Shown: positions 8,202-17,598, counted from the stretch's first letter. The stretch is DNA of 64,000 bases from JAFGJQ01 sp964495075 (GCA_964495075.1 CAZBUJ010000001.1:1-64000), one strand, 5' to 3'. The notes: a model not told the origin generated them from the sequence alone. A program made the numbers and translations.

Positions 8202-9041
8202 ATGAGCAACGAGCCGTACGAGAACATGGCCCGGTTGGCGGAGACGATGGCGTCGGCCGCGGCGACGCTGGCGTGCGATCAGTTCGGGCGAGCGGCCATC
8301 GGCCACAAGGCGGACGGCAGCGAAGTGACCGAGACTGACACTCAGATTCAGCAGATGATGGTGGACCGGATTCGGGCCGCCTATCCCGAGCACGTGGTGG
8401 TGGGCGAGGAGGTGGGGGTGATCGGCGGGGAGGCATCGGACGCGTACGCGGCGGAGTACTGTTGGGTGACGGACCCGCTGGACGGCACGCGGAACTATGC
8501 CTACGGGGTGCCGATCTTTGGCACCGCCATAGCGGTTCTGCATCGTGGTCGGCCTGCGGTCGGGGTGGTGCGATCGCTGACGACCGGCGACACCTACGTG
8601 GCCACGCGAGGGGGCGGGGCGTGGCACAACGGTCAGCCGCTGGCGATGGGGTCCGGGGCGTTCGGTCCACGGTCCATGGTGGCCGTCCAGTCGACGATTC
8701 ACGGCAACGACAGCCGGATCGTCGACGCTCTGGCGGGGGCGGCGGCCCTGCGTAACCTCGGTTCCACGGCACTGCACATGGCGTTGGCGGCGGCGGGTGC
8801 GTTCGTGGGTGCGGTGGCGTCCGAGTGCAAGCTGTGGGACATGGCGGCCGGCTGGCTGTTGGTGGACGAGGCCGGCGGCGTGTGCACGGATTGGGCGGGC
8901 CGTCCGATTGTCCCCTTCGGGGCGCACGCGTACGCGGGGCAGGATGTGCCGTTCGTGGCGGCGAGCCGCACGGCCCATCCGGTGTTCCTCGCCCGCCTGG
9001 CGGGGGTGCGGGATGTGCCCCCGTCCGGTCCGGTCACCTAG
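8202..9041 (+). CDS. inositol monophosphatase family protein
   Basis: A 279-residue Mg-dependent phosphatase of the IMPase/CysQ/FBPase superfamily. The metal-site motifs are present: VVGEE (Glu69/Glu70), WVTDPLDGTRNY (DPLDGT at 91-96) and the C-terminal CKLWDMAAG, with Asp for the third metal ligand. The substrate may be inositol phosphate, 3'-phosphoadenosine 5'-phosphate or histidinol phosphate; sequence alone does not decide. The start at 8202 has AAGG upstream. Its 3' end overlaps that of the convergent yajC by eight bases. A divergent 242-base spacer separates it from the YbaK-like gene and should carry both promoters, though I see no strong boxes. Confidence 0.88.
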   Translation: MSNEPYENMARLAETMASAAATLACDQFGRAAIGHKADGSEVTETDTQIQQMMVDRIRAAYPEHVVVGEEVGVIGGEASDAYAAEYCWVTDPLDGTRNYAYGVPIFGTAIAVLHRGRPAVGVVRSLTTGDTYVATRGGGAWHNGQPLAMGSGAFGPRSMVAVQSTIHGNDSRIVDALAGAAALRNLGSTALHMALAAAGAFVGAVASECKLWDMAAGWLLVDEAGGVCTDWAGRPIVPFGAHAYAGQDVPFVAASRTAHPVFLARLAGVRDVPPSGPVT

Positions 9042-9432
9042 TGGGCGGGGCTTGCTCGGTGGGCAGATCGGACGGGTCCTTGATGATCTGCCGCACGGCA
9101 TCCTTGATGAACGTCATCTTGGTGTTGGTGGACTCGTCCACTTTGAGAACGATTTCGTTCTCCTTCACGTTCACGATCGTGCCGATGATCCCGCCGTGAG
9201 TCAGGACGCGGTCGTTCTTGCTCAAGGAATCGAGCAACCCCTTTCGCCGCTTGGCTTCGTTCTTGCGGGAGTTGCGTTGCATGACGATCATGAAGACGAT
9301 CATCGCGATCATGATGCCGAGGAACGGGAGCGGGAATGCGCTTTGCGGGGCTCCCCCTTGCGGTGCCCCCCCTTGCGGGGGCGGGGCGGCCAGGATGTGC
9401 CGGGCGAGCCAGGATGCCAACAAATGAACCAT
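9034..9432 (-). CDS. yajC: preprotein translocase subunit YajC
   Basis: A 132-residue single-pass inner-membrane protein, auxiliary subunit of the Sec translocon with SecDF. The N-terminus is extended by a low-complexity APQGGAPQGGAPQ stretch (17-30). The membrane helix is at 36-52 (FLGIMIAMIVFMIVMQR), followed by the YajC core with SLSKNDRVLTHGGIIGTIVNVKENEIVLKVDE, the conserved small beta domain. AAGGTG precedes the ATG. It starts directly after the tgt stop codon, the tgt-yajC order found in many bacteria, but secD and secF do not follow: the next gene is convergent and overlaps by eight bases. Confidence 0.93.
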   Translation of the reverse strand: MVHLLASWLARHILAAPPPQGGAPQGGAPQSAFPLPFLGIMIAMIVFMIVMQRNSRKNEAKRRKGLLDSLSKNDRVLTHGGIIGTIVNVKENEIVLKVDESTNTKMTFIKDAVRQIIKDPSDLPTEQAPPTR

Positions 9433-10572
9433 TCAGTCACCTTTCGCTGAATCATCGTCACCGTCTGTGACCACGGGGTATTCGCGGGCAATTGTGTCCA
9501 ACTCGCCGGTGGGAATCAACGCCCGAATTCGCGTCATGAACCGTTGGTAGAATCGGAGGTTGTGAATTGAGGTCAGAATCGGCCCCAGCATCTCCCCGGT
9601 CACGAACAGGTGGCGGATGTAGGCGAGCGGAAAGCTCCGGCAACTGTAGCAGTCGCAGCCGGGCTCGAGAGGGCGGTCGGCGGCGGCGTACTGCCGGTTG
9701 CGGAGCCGGAGCGAGCCCGTGGCCGTGAAAGCGTACGCGTTACGTCCGTTCCGCGTGGGGAGGACGCAGTCGAACATATCGACTCCCGCCCGCACGCTGT
9801 GGTAGATGTCGCGGGGCGTACCGACCCCCATCAGGTATCGGGGCTGCTTGTGCGGCAGGAGGGGGGTGACGCTGCGGAGCATCTCGATCATTTCGTCGCG
9901 GGATTCGCCCACGGACAGACCGCCGATGGCAAACCCGTCGAAGCCCATGTCGACCAGCGCCGCGGCGCACTGCCGTCGAAGATCGAGGTGCAAACCGCCC
10001 TGGATGATGCCAAAGAGCCACTGATCGTCCCGGGCATGGGCGTCACGGCAGAGGCGGGCCCAGCGTATCGTGCGGTCGACGGCGGCGGTCACTTCAGACC
10101 GGGGGCAGGGGATCGGCGGGCACTGGTCGAAGGCCATGATAATGTCGGCCCCGAGCTTGTTCTGGATGGCGGTGGCGGACACGGGGTCAAGTCGCAGGTG
10201 TGCCCCGTCGATATGGGACTGGAAACTCACCCCGTCATCGTCAATGCGGTTGATGGTGGCGAGCGAGAACACCTGGTAGCCGCCGCTGTCGGTCAGCACG
10301 GGCCCGCCCCAGCCCCCGAACGCGGCCACGCCGCCGAAACCGGCCACGATTTGCTCGCCCGGCCGCAAGTGCATATGGTAGGTGTTCGCCAGGATGATCT
10401 GGGCGCCGGTCGCCCGGACCTGATCGGGGGTGACGCCTTTGACCGAACCGGCCGTGCCGACGGGCATGAACGCCGGCGTGTCGACGGAACCGTGCGGCGT
10501 GTGAAGACGGCCCAGACGGGCGTCGCTGCCAGGGTCCGTCGCGGTGATTTCGAAGCCGAACATCGGGGTCAT
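9433..10572 (-). CDS. tgt: queuine tRNA-ribosyltransferase
   Basis: A 379-residue bacterial TGT, which exchanges guanine-34 for preQ1 in tRNAs with GUN anticodons on the way to queuosine. Key residues are visible: LTDSGGYQ (Asp95, general acid/base), IIQGG and the GLSVGE loop for preQ1, GVDMFDCVLPTRNGRNA with the nucleophile Asp268, and the zinc site CDCYSC (Cys306, Cys308, Cys311) with a downstream His. Length is normal. ATG 10572 has GAGGA about ten bases upstream; a second in-frame ATG (10563) is possible. The stop is immediately followed by the yajC start, indicating one operon. Confidence 0.95.
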   Translation of the reverse strand: MTPMFGFEITATDPGSDARLGRLHTPHGSVDTPAFMPVGTAGSVKGVTPDQVRATGAQIILANTYHMHLRPGEQIVAGFGGVAAFGGWGGPVLTDSGGYQVFSLATINRIDDDGVSFQSHIDGAHLRLDPVSATAIQNKLGADIIMAFDQCPPIPCPRSEVTAAVDRTIRWARLCRDAHARDDQWLFGIIQGGLHLDLRRQCAAALVDMGFDGFAIGGLSVGESRDEMIEMLRSVTPLLPHKQPRYLMGVGTPRDIYHSVRAGVDMFDCVLPTRNGRNAYAFTATGSLRLRNRQYAAADRPLEPGCDCYSCRSFPLAYIRHLFVTGEMLGPILTSIHNLRFYQRFMTRIRALIPTGELDTIAREYPVVTDGDDDSAKGD

Positions 10573-10799
10573 CGTAGCACGATCCTCGCGGGCACTCCAG
10601 CCGAGGCGAGTCAGGGAGTCGGTCGTTATCGATTCAATGGCAGGGGGTTGCGCGAGTAGCCCGGCGGGCGACGGCCAGGGGACCGGGGCGGCGGCAATTG
10701 TCGAGACGAGTGGCCGCGCTCGTGGTCACCGGGTTAGAATTGGGCGGCTCGGCGAGGCCTGGCCGGAGGGGAGAGGGGAGTGGGACCTGGATAGCGAGT

Positions 10800-11513
10800 A
10801 TGCCGTACCGCAACATGACACTTGAGGCGTTCGCGAAACACGTCGGCATGGACGCGCGGGATGTGCGTCGGCTGGCCGACCGTGGCAAGCTGCCGGCCCA
10901 GAAGGTCGGCGGTGAGTGGCGATTCAACCGGGCCCGGGTCACCGAATGGCTTCAACAGGAGATGCCGGCCCTCGACCACCAGCGTCTGATCGGGATCGAG
11001 CAGGCGATGGGCGTTCGTCACGCGGACGGCGGGGACATGGTGGTGACGGACCTGATCGGTGTGGAAGGGGTCGACGTCGTGTTTGCGGCGAACACCAAGG
11101 CGTCGGTGCTTCGCGAATTGGTGAACCTGGCCGAGCAGACCGGGCTGCTGTATGACCCCAAGGGACTCCTGGACGCGCTTCACGCGCGCGAGGGCCTTTG
11201 CTCGACGGCGATGCCGAACGGGGTGGCGTTGCCGCACCCGCGTCAGCCGATGCCCTACGCCTCAGCCGAGCCGCTGATCTGCGTGGCGCGTCCGACCCGC
11301 GGCATCGGATTCGGTTCCGCGGACGGCAAGCTGACGCATCTGTTCTTCCTGATCTGCTGTCACGACGACCGGCACCATTTGCGGGTGCTGGCCCGGCTGG
11401 TTCGATTGCTCGATGAGCAGACGATCGACGACGTCATGCACGCGGAAACGCGCGGCGAACTGCTGGAACTGTTGATCGAGAAAGAGCGGAAACTGGCGAT
11501 GTCGGCGCGGTGA
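10800..11513 (+). CDS. winged-helix DNA-binding domain fused to PTS EIIA-Ntr domain
   Basis: A 237-residue fusion. Residues 6-55 are an excisionase/MerR-type winged helix (MTLEAFAKHVGMDARDVRRLADRGKLPAQKVGGEWRF..), a DNA-binding module. Residues 85-232 are an EIIA domain of the PtsN (fructose/nitrogen) class: the phospho-acceptor is His146 in VALPHPR, and GIGFGSADGKLTHLFFLICCHDD matches the rest of the fold. The arrangement suggests a regulator whose DNA binding responds to phosphorylation by a PTS-Ntr relay; this is inference, and no EI or HPr gene is in the window. Its TGA abuts the stop of the convergent membrane protein gene. Confidence 0.85.
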   Translation: MPYRNMTLEAFAKHVGMDARDVRRLADRGKLPAQKVGGEWRFNRARVTEWLQQEMPALDHQRLIGIEQAMGVRHADGGDMVVTDLIGVEGVDVVFAANTKASVLRELVNLAEQTGLLYDPKGLLDALHAREGLCSTAMPNGVALPHPRQPMPYASAEPLICVARPTRGIGFGSADGKLTHLFFLICCHDDRHHLRVLARLVRLLDEQTIDDVMHAETRGELLELLIEKERKLAMSAR

Positions 11514-13316
11514 TCACGGCCCGCCGCCCGTTGGACCCCGTCTGACGCAGACGATCCAGGTCACACCTCCCTGCGTACCACCCAGTGCCATTCCACGGGC
11601 GGCGTCGACCCAAATCGGCTGCCATCCGGCCCGCATGATCATCTTCAGATTCTCGAGGTCGTTTGAGCAGATCATCCACTCGCCTTCGCGAATCTCGGCG
11701 GGGCTGGTGACGTCACGAACCTGGATCTCGTCGGCCGGTCGCGTGGACAGCGTGCGCACGCGGCGCTCGATGCGCAAGCGCGTGAAAGGTTTGTCGGGGA
11801 GGTCCCACCGGACCAGGTTGGCCTTCGCCTTGTCGAGTTGCTCCACCAACGTAACCCACGGCTCCAACTGATTTCGCTTGTTGTCCCGGTACAGGATGGC
11901 CGTCCGCACGTTGTACGCGCAGCTGGCCAGCAGCAACAGCACGATCGCCGCCCGGCACATCACGCGTCCCGGCGCCAGCCAGGGGACGAGAAACAGGACC
12001 AGCAGGGTCGGGGGCAGCAGGAAGAAGTCAAGTCGGACGGTGGACGCCGTGGCCTCGCCGGCCGCTTCGATGATGAGTCCGGCCGCCGCGCCGCCGTACA
12101 TGAGGAGAACGATCGCCGCGAGCACGTACGTTCGCGCTCGACTGTCGCCCTCCACCGGCGTGGTTGGATGGCGCCATAGTCGGACCGACCAGCCGCTGGC
12201 GAGGATGACGAGGGGGACGCCCATGGCCACGCAGTATCGGTCGATCGCCTGCACACCGTGGAAGTGACACGAAAGCGCGGACGAGATCGCCATCACCGAG
12301 AAGAACCACACGGCAATGCACCGCACGTCGAGTGACTTCCGCCAGCCGGCGACGGCCCCGGCCGCACCCAGCAGCGTGAAGACGAGGAAGTCGCCGTAGT
12401 AGAGCTTTCGGTGGGTCATGAGCAGCATGTAGAGGTAGTGCTGGTTCATCCGGTTCGCGGCGAGGACCGTGCCAGTGCCGCCGCCGGGACCCGCCGTGGC
12501 GAGGGCGTTGGGGAGGTAGGTACCGAGGTGCCAATGCCAGAAGAAGTCACCGAGGAAGATCAGATCCAGCGTCGAGAAGGCGAGCCAGCCTGCGGCCGCG
12601 CCGCCGATCCACGTCGCCAACCCGCGCCGGGGCCGCGGTGCGCCCCAGACGGCCATCAGGATGGCGGGCAGCGCTGCGATGCCGGTTTCCTTGCACTGGG
12701 TCGACCACACGAAAAACGCGCCGCTGGCCAGCAGCGCGAGCGTGCGTCTGCGTGGCGAGCGGGCGGTGGTCGCAGCGAGGGCGCACAGAATCCCGAACCC
12801 GCCCCAGAGGGCCATGGGCGTGTCGGTGTACGGGACGGTGATGTACTTCAACAGCGACGGGTAAAACGGCATGAGGAACGCAGCCAGCAGGCCGCACCAG
12901 GGTCCGCCGATGCGCCGCCCCGCGAAGAAGCCGAGCCAGATGAGCCCCACGGTGAGCAGTGTGGGGTAGAGGCCGCACGCCGCCTGGCGGTTATTCATGA
13001 CCAGCACGAAGAGCCGCACCGTCCAGATATGGAAATAGCGTGCGGCGATGTCAGGCGCCTTTTGAGGAACCGCGGCCACGTCACAGTAAGCGTTGTCGTC
13101 CCACTCCGACGGCCCGACGAACAGCACGGTCTGCGCCAGCACGATCCAGGTGACGCTGAGGACGACCACCGCCCCGAAGGCCATCCAGGTGCCGCGTCGC
13201 CAGGCGCGGGGCGGCGCTTCCCGGCCAGCGGGTTCGCGGTTGGTGTCAGGTCGGCGGGCCATTCGTCTCTGCGGTCTTGCCCCTGACCGCCGGCGCCGAT
13301 TGCGTCGGGCGGTCAT
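11514..13316 (-). CDS. GT-C fold membrane glycosyltransferase-like protein
   Basis: A 600-residue polytopic membrane protein with a very basic N-terminal tail (1-42) and about ten or eleven hydrophobic segments. The first periplasmic loop carries an acidic pair in SEWDDNAY (Asp73/Asp74), the layout of the GT39/PMT/ArnT-like GT-C enzymes that use lipid-linked sugars, and YTDTPMALWGGF fits the family's second loop. The C-terminal 150 residues form a soluble domain. It probably transfers a sugar at the outer face of the membrane as part of glycan assembly; donor and acceptor are unknown. A start at Met19 (13262) is also possible. It sits head to head with nothing and tail to tail with the HTH-EIIA gene. 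Confidence 0.7.
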   Translation of the reverse strand: MTARRNRRRRSGARPQRRMARRPDTNREPAGREAPPRAWRRGTWMAFGAVVVLSVTWIVLAQTVLFVGPSEWDDNAYCDVAAVPQKAPDIAARYFHIWTVRLFVLVMNNRQAACGLYPTLLTVGLIWLGFFAGRRIGGPWCGLLAAFLMPFYPSLLKYITVPYTDTPMALWGGFGILCALAATTARSPRRRTLALLASGAFFVWSTQCKETGIAALPAILMAVWGAPRPRRGLATWIGGAAAGWLAFSTLDLIFLGDFFWHWHLGTYLPNALATAGPGGGTGTVLAANRMNQHYLYMLLMTHRKLYYGDFLVFTLLGAAGAVAGWRKSLDVRCIAVWFFSVMAISSALSCHFHGVQAIDRYCVAMGVPLVILASGWSVRLWRHPTTPVEGDSRARTYVLAAIVLLMYGGAAAGLIIEAAGEATASTVRLDFFLLPPTLLVLFLVPWLAPGRVMCRAAIVLLLLASCAYNVRTAILYRDNKRNQLEPWVTLVEQLDKAKANLVRWDLPDKPFTRLRIERRVRTLSTRPADEIQVRDVTSPAEIREGEWMICSNDLENLKMIMRAGWQPIWVDAARGMALGGTQGGVTWIVCVRRGPTGGGP

Positions 13317-13378
13317 GCGGCATGTCGTCCTTCGGGATCACGTACGACGGGTCACCTTATGAGTCCGGCGCGCGCGGG

Positions 13379-14386
13379 TCAAGTCGAGGGCATTTGGGGT
13401 GGCAGCTTTCCACGACCTCGCAGGCGGGCGGGGATGTAACGGCAGAGGGCCCACGTCAGACCGAGGCCGCGCGCGAATGCGCGGACGAGCGTCATCGGGG
13501 CGTAGGCGAGGTACCGGAGCCGCCTGGTCCGGGCGACGATCCGGGCGGTCATGGGGATGGTCGCGACGCACAGCACGGTGCCCAGGCCGATCGGCGCGAG
13601 CCAACCGTGCGGGATTGCGAGCAGCGGCAGCGAGGCCAACCCCAGCATCGCGAGCGGCGGTTGGCCGTTGTCGAGGATGGAACTGTACGCGTCGCCGGTC
13701 GCCGGCGCGGCGTGTCGCAGATGCAGCCAGAACCGCCAGTATCCCTGCTGGGCCTGGGCGCGCAGATAGGGTCGGAGGCGGGTGTCATGGGCATGCTCCA
13801 CGGTGGAGGCGCGGGCGAAGGCGAGCGCGTAGCCGGCGGCCCGGACCCGGTAGGACAGTTCGGCGTCCTGGGCCCGGAGGAACCCTTCGTCGAAGCCGCC
13901 GACCTGCTCGAGGACGTCGCGGCGGTAGGCGGCGTTGCCGGTGGCGACGAAGTTCGTTCGCTCCGGCATGGCCAGGTGTCGCTGGATGATCTCCTGGTGA
14001 ATCAGACGGGCCAACAGCGGACCGGAATCCGGCATGGTGAAGCTCCCGCCGACGCCGGCGACGGTGGGATCGTCGAACGGCGGCAGGAGGGCGGACAGGG
14101 TGTCGTCGCGCGGTACGCAGTCGGCGTCCATGAACCAGATGATCTCCTCGGCCGCTTCCCGCCAGCCCAGATTGCGGGCGGCGGAACGTCCACGCGGCGG
14201 ACTGCGGAGGCAGGACGCGCCGTGCTGCTCCGCCACGGAGCCCGTGTCGTCGGTCGATCCGTCGTCGACGACGATGATGCGGTGCAGAAGCCCCTGGTCG
14301 AGGATGCGGCGGGCGGCGGCTAAACAGCGGGGGAGTGACTTGGCGGCGTTGCGGGCGGGGATGACCAAACAGACGGACCTAGTCAC
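13379..14386 (-). CDS. family 2 glycosyltransferase with C-terminal membrane segments
   Basis: A 335-residue GT2 protein. The GT-A domain shows VCLVIPARNAAKSLPRCL at the start, IIVVDDGSTDDT, the DxD-type site WFMDADCVP, GGSFTMPDSG and FLRAQDAELSYRVRAAGY with the catalytic-base ED/QD region. About residues 230-310 include two hydrophobic stretches (LAMLGLASLPLLAIP, IGLGTVLCVATIPM), so it is probably membrane associated. It likely adds a sugar to a lipid-linked glycan on the cytoplasmic side. The GTG start at 14386 lies inside the 3' end of the upstream glycosyltransferase gene (8-base overlap), with GAGG just upstream, so the two are translationally coupled. Confidence 0.85.
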   Translation of the reverse strand: MTRSVCLVIPARNAAKSLPRCLAAARRILDQGLLHRIIVVDDGSTDDTGSVAEQHGASCLRSPPRGRSAARNLGWREAAEEIIWFMDADCVPRDDTLSALLPPFDDPTVAGVGGSFTMPDSGPLLARLIHQEIIQRHLAMPERTNFVATGNAAYRRDVLEQVGGFDEGFLRAQDAELSYRVRAAGYALAFARASTVEHAHDTRLRPYLRAQAQQGYWRFWLHLRHAAPATGDAYSSILDNGQPPLAMLGLASLPLLAIPHGWLAPIGLGTVLCVATIPMTARIVARTRRLRYLAYAPMTLVRAFARGLGLTWALCRYIPARLRGRGKLPPQMPST

Positions 14387-15389
14387 CGGCCTCGTCTCCC
14401 TCCGGCGGTATGTCGGGCGGCAACGATTCCCTGGTCAGGGAGAGCGGCACCTTGGGGACGTTTCCCACGTCGATCACGATGGCTTGCAGGATGAGCTGGA
14501 ATCCGAGGATGATCGGCATGGCGGCGATCATGACCGTACCGGCCGACGTGGGTTGGTCCGTCTTCATCATCTGACCCCAGGCGCGGAATCCCCGCCAGAC
14601 GCCCCAACAGAACGTCGGGACGCCGACGAGCAGGAACACGGAGACCGCGGTGAAGTCGAAGACGATGTAGCGCCACACGAGCCGACGGATCAGCCCCCAG
14701 ACCAGTCGTGGCGGGAAGCCGATCAACGCCCTCAAGACGTTGAGCGAGGATTCCTCCCGCCCGTAGCGGGCGGTGATGGGCACGTCCTGCACGACGGCGC
14801 CGGCGATGCCGAGGTTGATCAGGAAACCGCTCTCGAAGAAGTAGCGGCGGGACAGCCCGCCCAGGCGCAGGCGTTCGAGGACTTCGGTCCGGATGGCCAG
14901 GTACCCGTTCGTCGGGTCGAACATGTCCCAGTACCCGGAGGAGAGCTTCACCATGAACGTGAGGGCGGCGTTGCCGATGATGCGCATGATGGGCATTTTG
15001 CGCAGACCGTGCAGGTCGTGGTAGCGGTTGCCTTTGGTCATGTCGGCCTTACCGGTCACGAGCGGGGCCAGCAGACGCGGCAGGTGCCTGGGATCCATCT
15101 GGTCGTCGCCGTCCATCTTCACGATGATGTCGACCTTCTGGCGGAGTGCTTCGGCGAACCCGGTCTTCATCGAGCCGCCCACCCCCTGGTTTTGGGCGTG
15201 CCGCAGGAGCAGTACCCGCTCGTCGTCCACGCTTTTCACCGCTTCCGCCGTGCCGTCGGGGCTCGCGTCATCCACGACGATGATGGATTCCACGAAAGCC
15301 GGAATCCCGCGGATGACCGACTTGATCTGCTTTTCCACCCGGTAGGCCGGAACGACGACGGCGATTTTGAACCCGTGGAATCCTGCCAT
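14379..15389 (-). CDS. family 2 glycosyltransferase, dolichol-phosphate mannosyltransferase-like
   Basis: A 336-residue GT2 enzyme close to DPM1/GtrB-type polyprenyl-phosphate glycosyltransferases. Motifs: KIAVVVPAYRVEKQI, VVDDASPDGTAEAV, NQGVGGSMKTGF, the metal site VKMDGDDQMDPRHL, and NRYHDLHGLRKMP. The C-terminus has two hydrophobic hairpins (about 225-250 and 265-295), as in GtrB-like proteins that make undecaprenyl-phosphate sugars for GT-C enzymes. That fits the GT-C proteins on either side as users of the product, which is inference. Met at 15389 is chosen as it precedes the GT2 start directly; the upstream extension is arginine/proline-rich. Confidence 0.87.
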   Translation of the reverse strand: MAGFHGFKIAVVVPAYRVEKQIKSVIRGIPAFVESIIVVDDASPDGTAEAVKSVDDERVLLLRHAQNQGVGGSMKTGFAEALRQKVDIIVKMDGDDQMDPRHLPRLLAPLVTGKADMTKGNRYHDLHGLRKMPIMRIIGNAALTFMVKLSSGYWDMFDPTNGYLAIRTEVLERLRLGGLSRRYFFESGFLINLGIAGAVVQDVPITARYGREESSLNVLRALIGFPPRLVWGLIRRLVWRYIVFDFTAVSVFLLVGVPTFCWGVWRGFRAWGQMMKTDQPTSAGTVMIAAMPIILGFQLILQAIVIDVGNVPKVPLSLTRESLPPDIPPEGDEAGD

Positions 15390-15641
15390 AGTCTTCTCTT
15401 GCGCTGGTCGCGGCTGCCGCCCGCGCTCGCGGCATCCGCCGGTCATCGTGATCCCGCTTGTGATCCTGTCGAGCGAAATCGCCGGCGACAGCGATTGAAA
15501 TCACGCGGATGGTACGGCAGGCCCCGCCGGATTTCCAGACCGTTGTTGCGATTGCACGCGACCGACGTCACGCGCTGACAATGCGATTCGCACGGCCGCG
15601 GTACCCGCCCCCGCTCGCTGTCCCTGCCTGACGGGCTTCTG

Positions 15642-15647
15642 TATACT
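15642..15647 (+). promoter_or_regulatory. candidate -10 box (TATACT)
   Basis: TATACT in the 299-base spacer between divergent genes, 42 bases before the ATG of the membrane protein at 15689, leaving a leader of about 35 bases. No good -35 hexamer is visible 16-18 bases upstream. The rest of the spacer shows no other feature. Confidence 0.3.
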
Positions 15648-15688
15648 CGAGCCTCGTGCCGGGGAAGCGGCACGGCGGGAGGAGTGGC

Positions 15689-17584
15689 ATGGGAAAGCGC
15701 AAACGGCGCAAGCCACGGCCGGAATCGGCGCCGGCGCCGGCCGCGATCGAGCCCGAACGGCGGGGCGGGTGGCGACCGATCGTGCGCACGCACGGCGCGC
15801 CGATCGGGATGCTCCTGCTCGCCACGGTTGTCGTGTGGCTGCTCCAGGCCCCGGCCACGCCGCTCGACCTGAACAGCGACATGCACAACATCTGCGCGGT
15901 GGCGGCCGGCAAAGCGGACCCCGCCCGGTACGCCGCCGACCATTACCTTTGCGACACGAGCCGCTTCGCCCATTACATCCCCGGCTACGTCTGGATGATC
16001 CAGTGCCTGGCCGCCGTGGCCGGCGGGGCGCCCGCCGGTGTATGGCTGCTCGTGCTGCCGACGGGGCTGTTGTTCGTCGTCGGCATGTACCTGCTGTTGT
16101 GGCGGGTCACCGGGGGCCGTGCGCTGGCCGTGGGCCTGACGTTTGTCCTGGCGTTTGCCCGCATCTGGTTCCAACTGGGCGAGAAGTGGAGCATGTGCGA
16201 GACGTGGGGGATGATGCCGCGCACGCAGTATACGGCGTTTCTCCCGTGGCTGTTGCTGGCGATGTGGGAGGCGCGGTACCGGGTGCGGTACTGGCCTGGC
16301 TTGGCGGCGTTTGCTGCGTTGCTGACGTACGTGCATCCGTTGAGCGCACCGCCATGGGGTTTCGCGATCTGGTGCGGCTTGGTGCTGGGGACGGGGGATC
16401 GGAATCCGGTCAAGGTTCGCTTGAAGTGGGGGGCGATCGCCGCGCTGGTGGCCGTCGTGGTGGCTGCCCCGTCGCTGAAGGCCCAGTTGTTGCCCCGGCT
16501 GAAGCCGCGCGCGAAGCCGGTGGCGGCCGCGACGGCGGGCGACGCGGCGGAAGCGTCGGCGGAGGCGAAGCGGCAGGAGTTGGAGGCCATCCGCGAGGCC
16601 CGGTACTCGCCGGGCCTGATGGATCTCCGCAGTGGGTTCGCCGATGTGTGGCGTGATATCGTGGGTAAGAACCCCGGCCGGATGCCCCGCTTCGACCATC
16701 GTTGGATGGCGTTATGGGGGCTGATCTGGGCGGTGACCGGTGTGATTGTCGGCGTTCGCGCGAGTCCGACGCGTCGCGGGCTGTTGCTGCTGTCGATCGT
16801 GCTGGTCGTGTTCCTGGTCCCGACGTTGGGTCTGTCGCTTGCGGACAGCGTGCGGGCCGACGCGGCCGGGGTGCGCCCGACGTGGTACGACCTGTCACGC
16901 GGCATCCGGTTCTGGCCGTTCTGGCTCGTGTTGATCGGCGCGGCGGGTTCCGGTGCGGTTGCCCGGGTGGGCGACGGGGCGACGCCGCGACAGCGGCTGA
17001 TGGGATGGCTCGTGCCGCTGTTGGCCGTGCCGACCGCGTGCCTGGCGTTTGCCGTGCAGCTCGGGGAGGGTGCGGGGCGTCTGGTGATCGGCGAGGACGA
17101 TGCCGACGCGGAACGTGATGCGGCTTTGCTGGAAGCGCTGGCGTTCGTGGACCAGAGCACGCCAGTGGACACGGGCTTCATCGTGCCCAGGAATCTCTTC
17201 TGGGTCCGGCATACGCCGGGCCGGCCCGTCTGCCATTCGTGGAAGGAAGGCACGACGCTCAGTCACCGGTACCGCGAGGCCACGGCGTGGCGCGATCGGG
17301 AGGAGCAGACGAAGCTATTCGACCTGAAGGACCGGCAGTTGGTCGCGGCGTGGCGGCATCTCGCGAGCGACCCGCCTCCCGCCGAGGAGGCGAATCGCCG
17401 CTGGCAGGAACTGACGCAGGCCCAGTATCAACTGTGGCAGGCGAAGACGGCTGCCTGGCAGAGTTGGGGCGCGGAGTATGTTCTTCAGCCCCGGTGGAAA
17501 CGTCCGCCGAAGCCGCTTTCAGTCGAATTCGAGAACAAGTATTGGTTCGTGGCTCGCGTGGCCCCGCCGCGGGCGACGCCCTGA
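15689..17584 (+). CDS. large polytopic membrane protein, GT-C-like
   Basis: A 631-residue protein with a basic, proline-rich cytoplasmic tail (1-38) and about ten hydrophobic segments, then a soluble charged C-terminal domain (from about 475). The loop after the first membrane span holds LDLNSDMHNI, acidic residues placed as in GT-C glycosyltransferases, but I see no firm family signature. An alanine/glutamate-rich cytoplasmic insert (about 285-315) interrupts the helices. GGGAGGAG before the ATG supports this start. It lies between glycosyltransferase genes, so a role in glycan transfer or polymerisation is plausible but unproven. Confidence 0.6.
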   Translation: MGKRKRRKPRPESAPAPAAIEPERRGGWRPIVRTHGAPIGMLLLATVVVWLLQAPATPLDLNSDMHNICAVAAGKADPARYAADHYLCDTSRFAHYIPGYVWMIQCLAAVAGGAPAGVWLLVLPTGLLFVVGMYLLLWRVTGGRALAVGLTFVLAFARIWFQLGEKWSMCETWGMMPRTQYTAFLPWLLLAMWEARYRVRYWPGLAAFAALLTYVHPLSAPPWGFAIWCGLVLGTGDRNPVKVRLKWGAIAALVAVVVAAPSLKAQLLPRLKPRAKPVAAATAGDAAEASAEAKRQELEAIREARYSPGLMDLRSGFADVWRDIVGKNPGRMPRFDHRWMALWGLIWAVTGVIVGVRASPTRRGLLLLSIVLVVFLVPTLGLSLADSVRADAAGVRPTWYDLSRGIRFWPFWLVLIGAAGSGAVARVGDGATPRQRLMGWLVPLLAVPTACLAFAVQLGEGAGRLVIGEDDADAERDAALLEALAFVDQSTPVDTGFIVPRNLFWVRHTPGRPVCHSWKEGTTLSHRYREATAWRDREEQTKLFDLKDRQLVAAWRHLASDPPPAEEANRRWQELTQAQYQLWQAKTAAWQSWGAEYVLQPRWKRPPKPLSVEFENKYWFVARVAPPRATP

Positions 17585-17598
17585 CGCCGCCGGCGGGT

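Noticed and set aside
15443..17253. Long minus-strand frames opposite the membrane protein at 15689-17584
   Set aside because: Composition (Arg, Pro, Gly, His) is of shadow type, while the plus strand gives coherent membrane segments and a ribosome-binding site.
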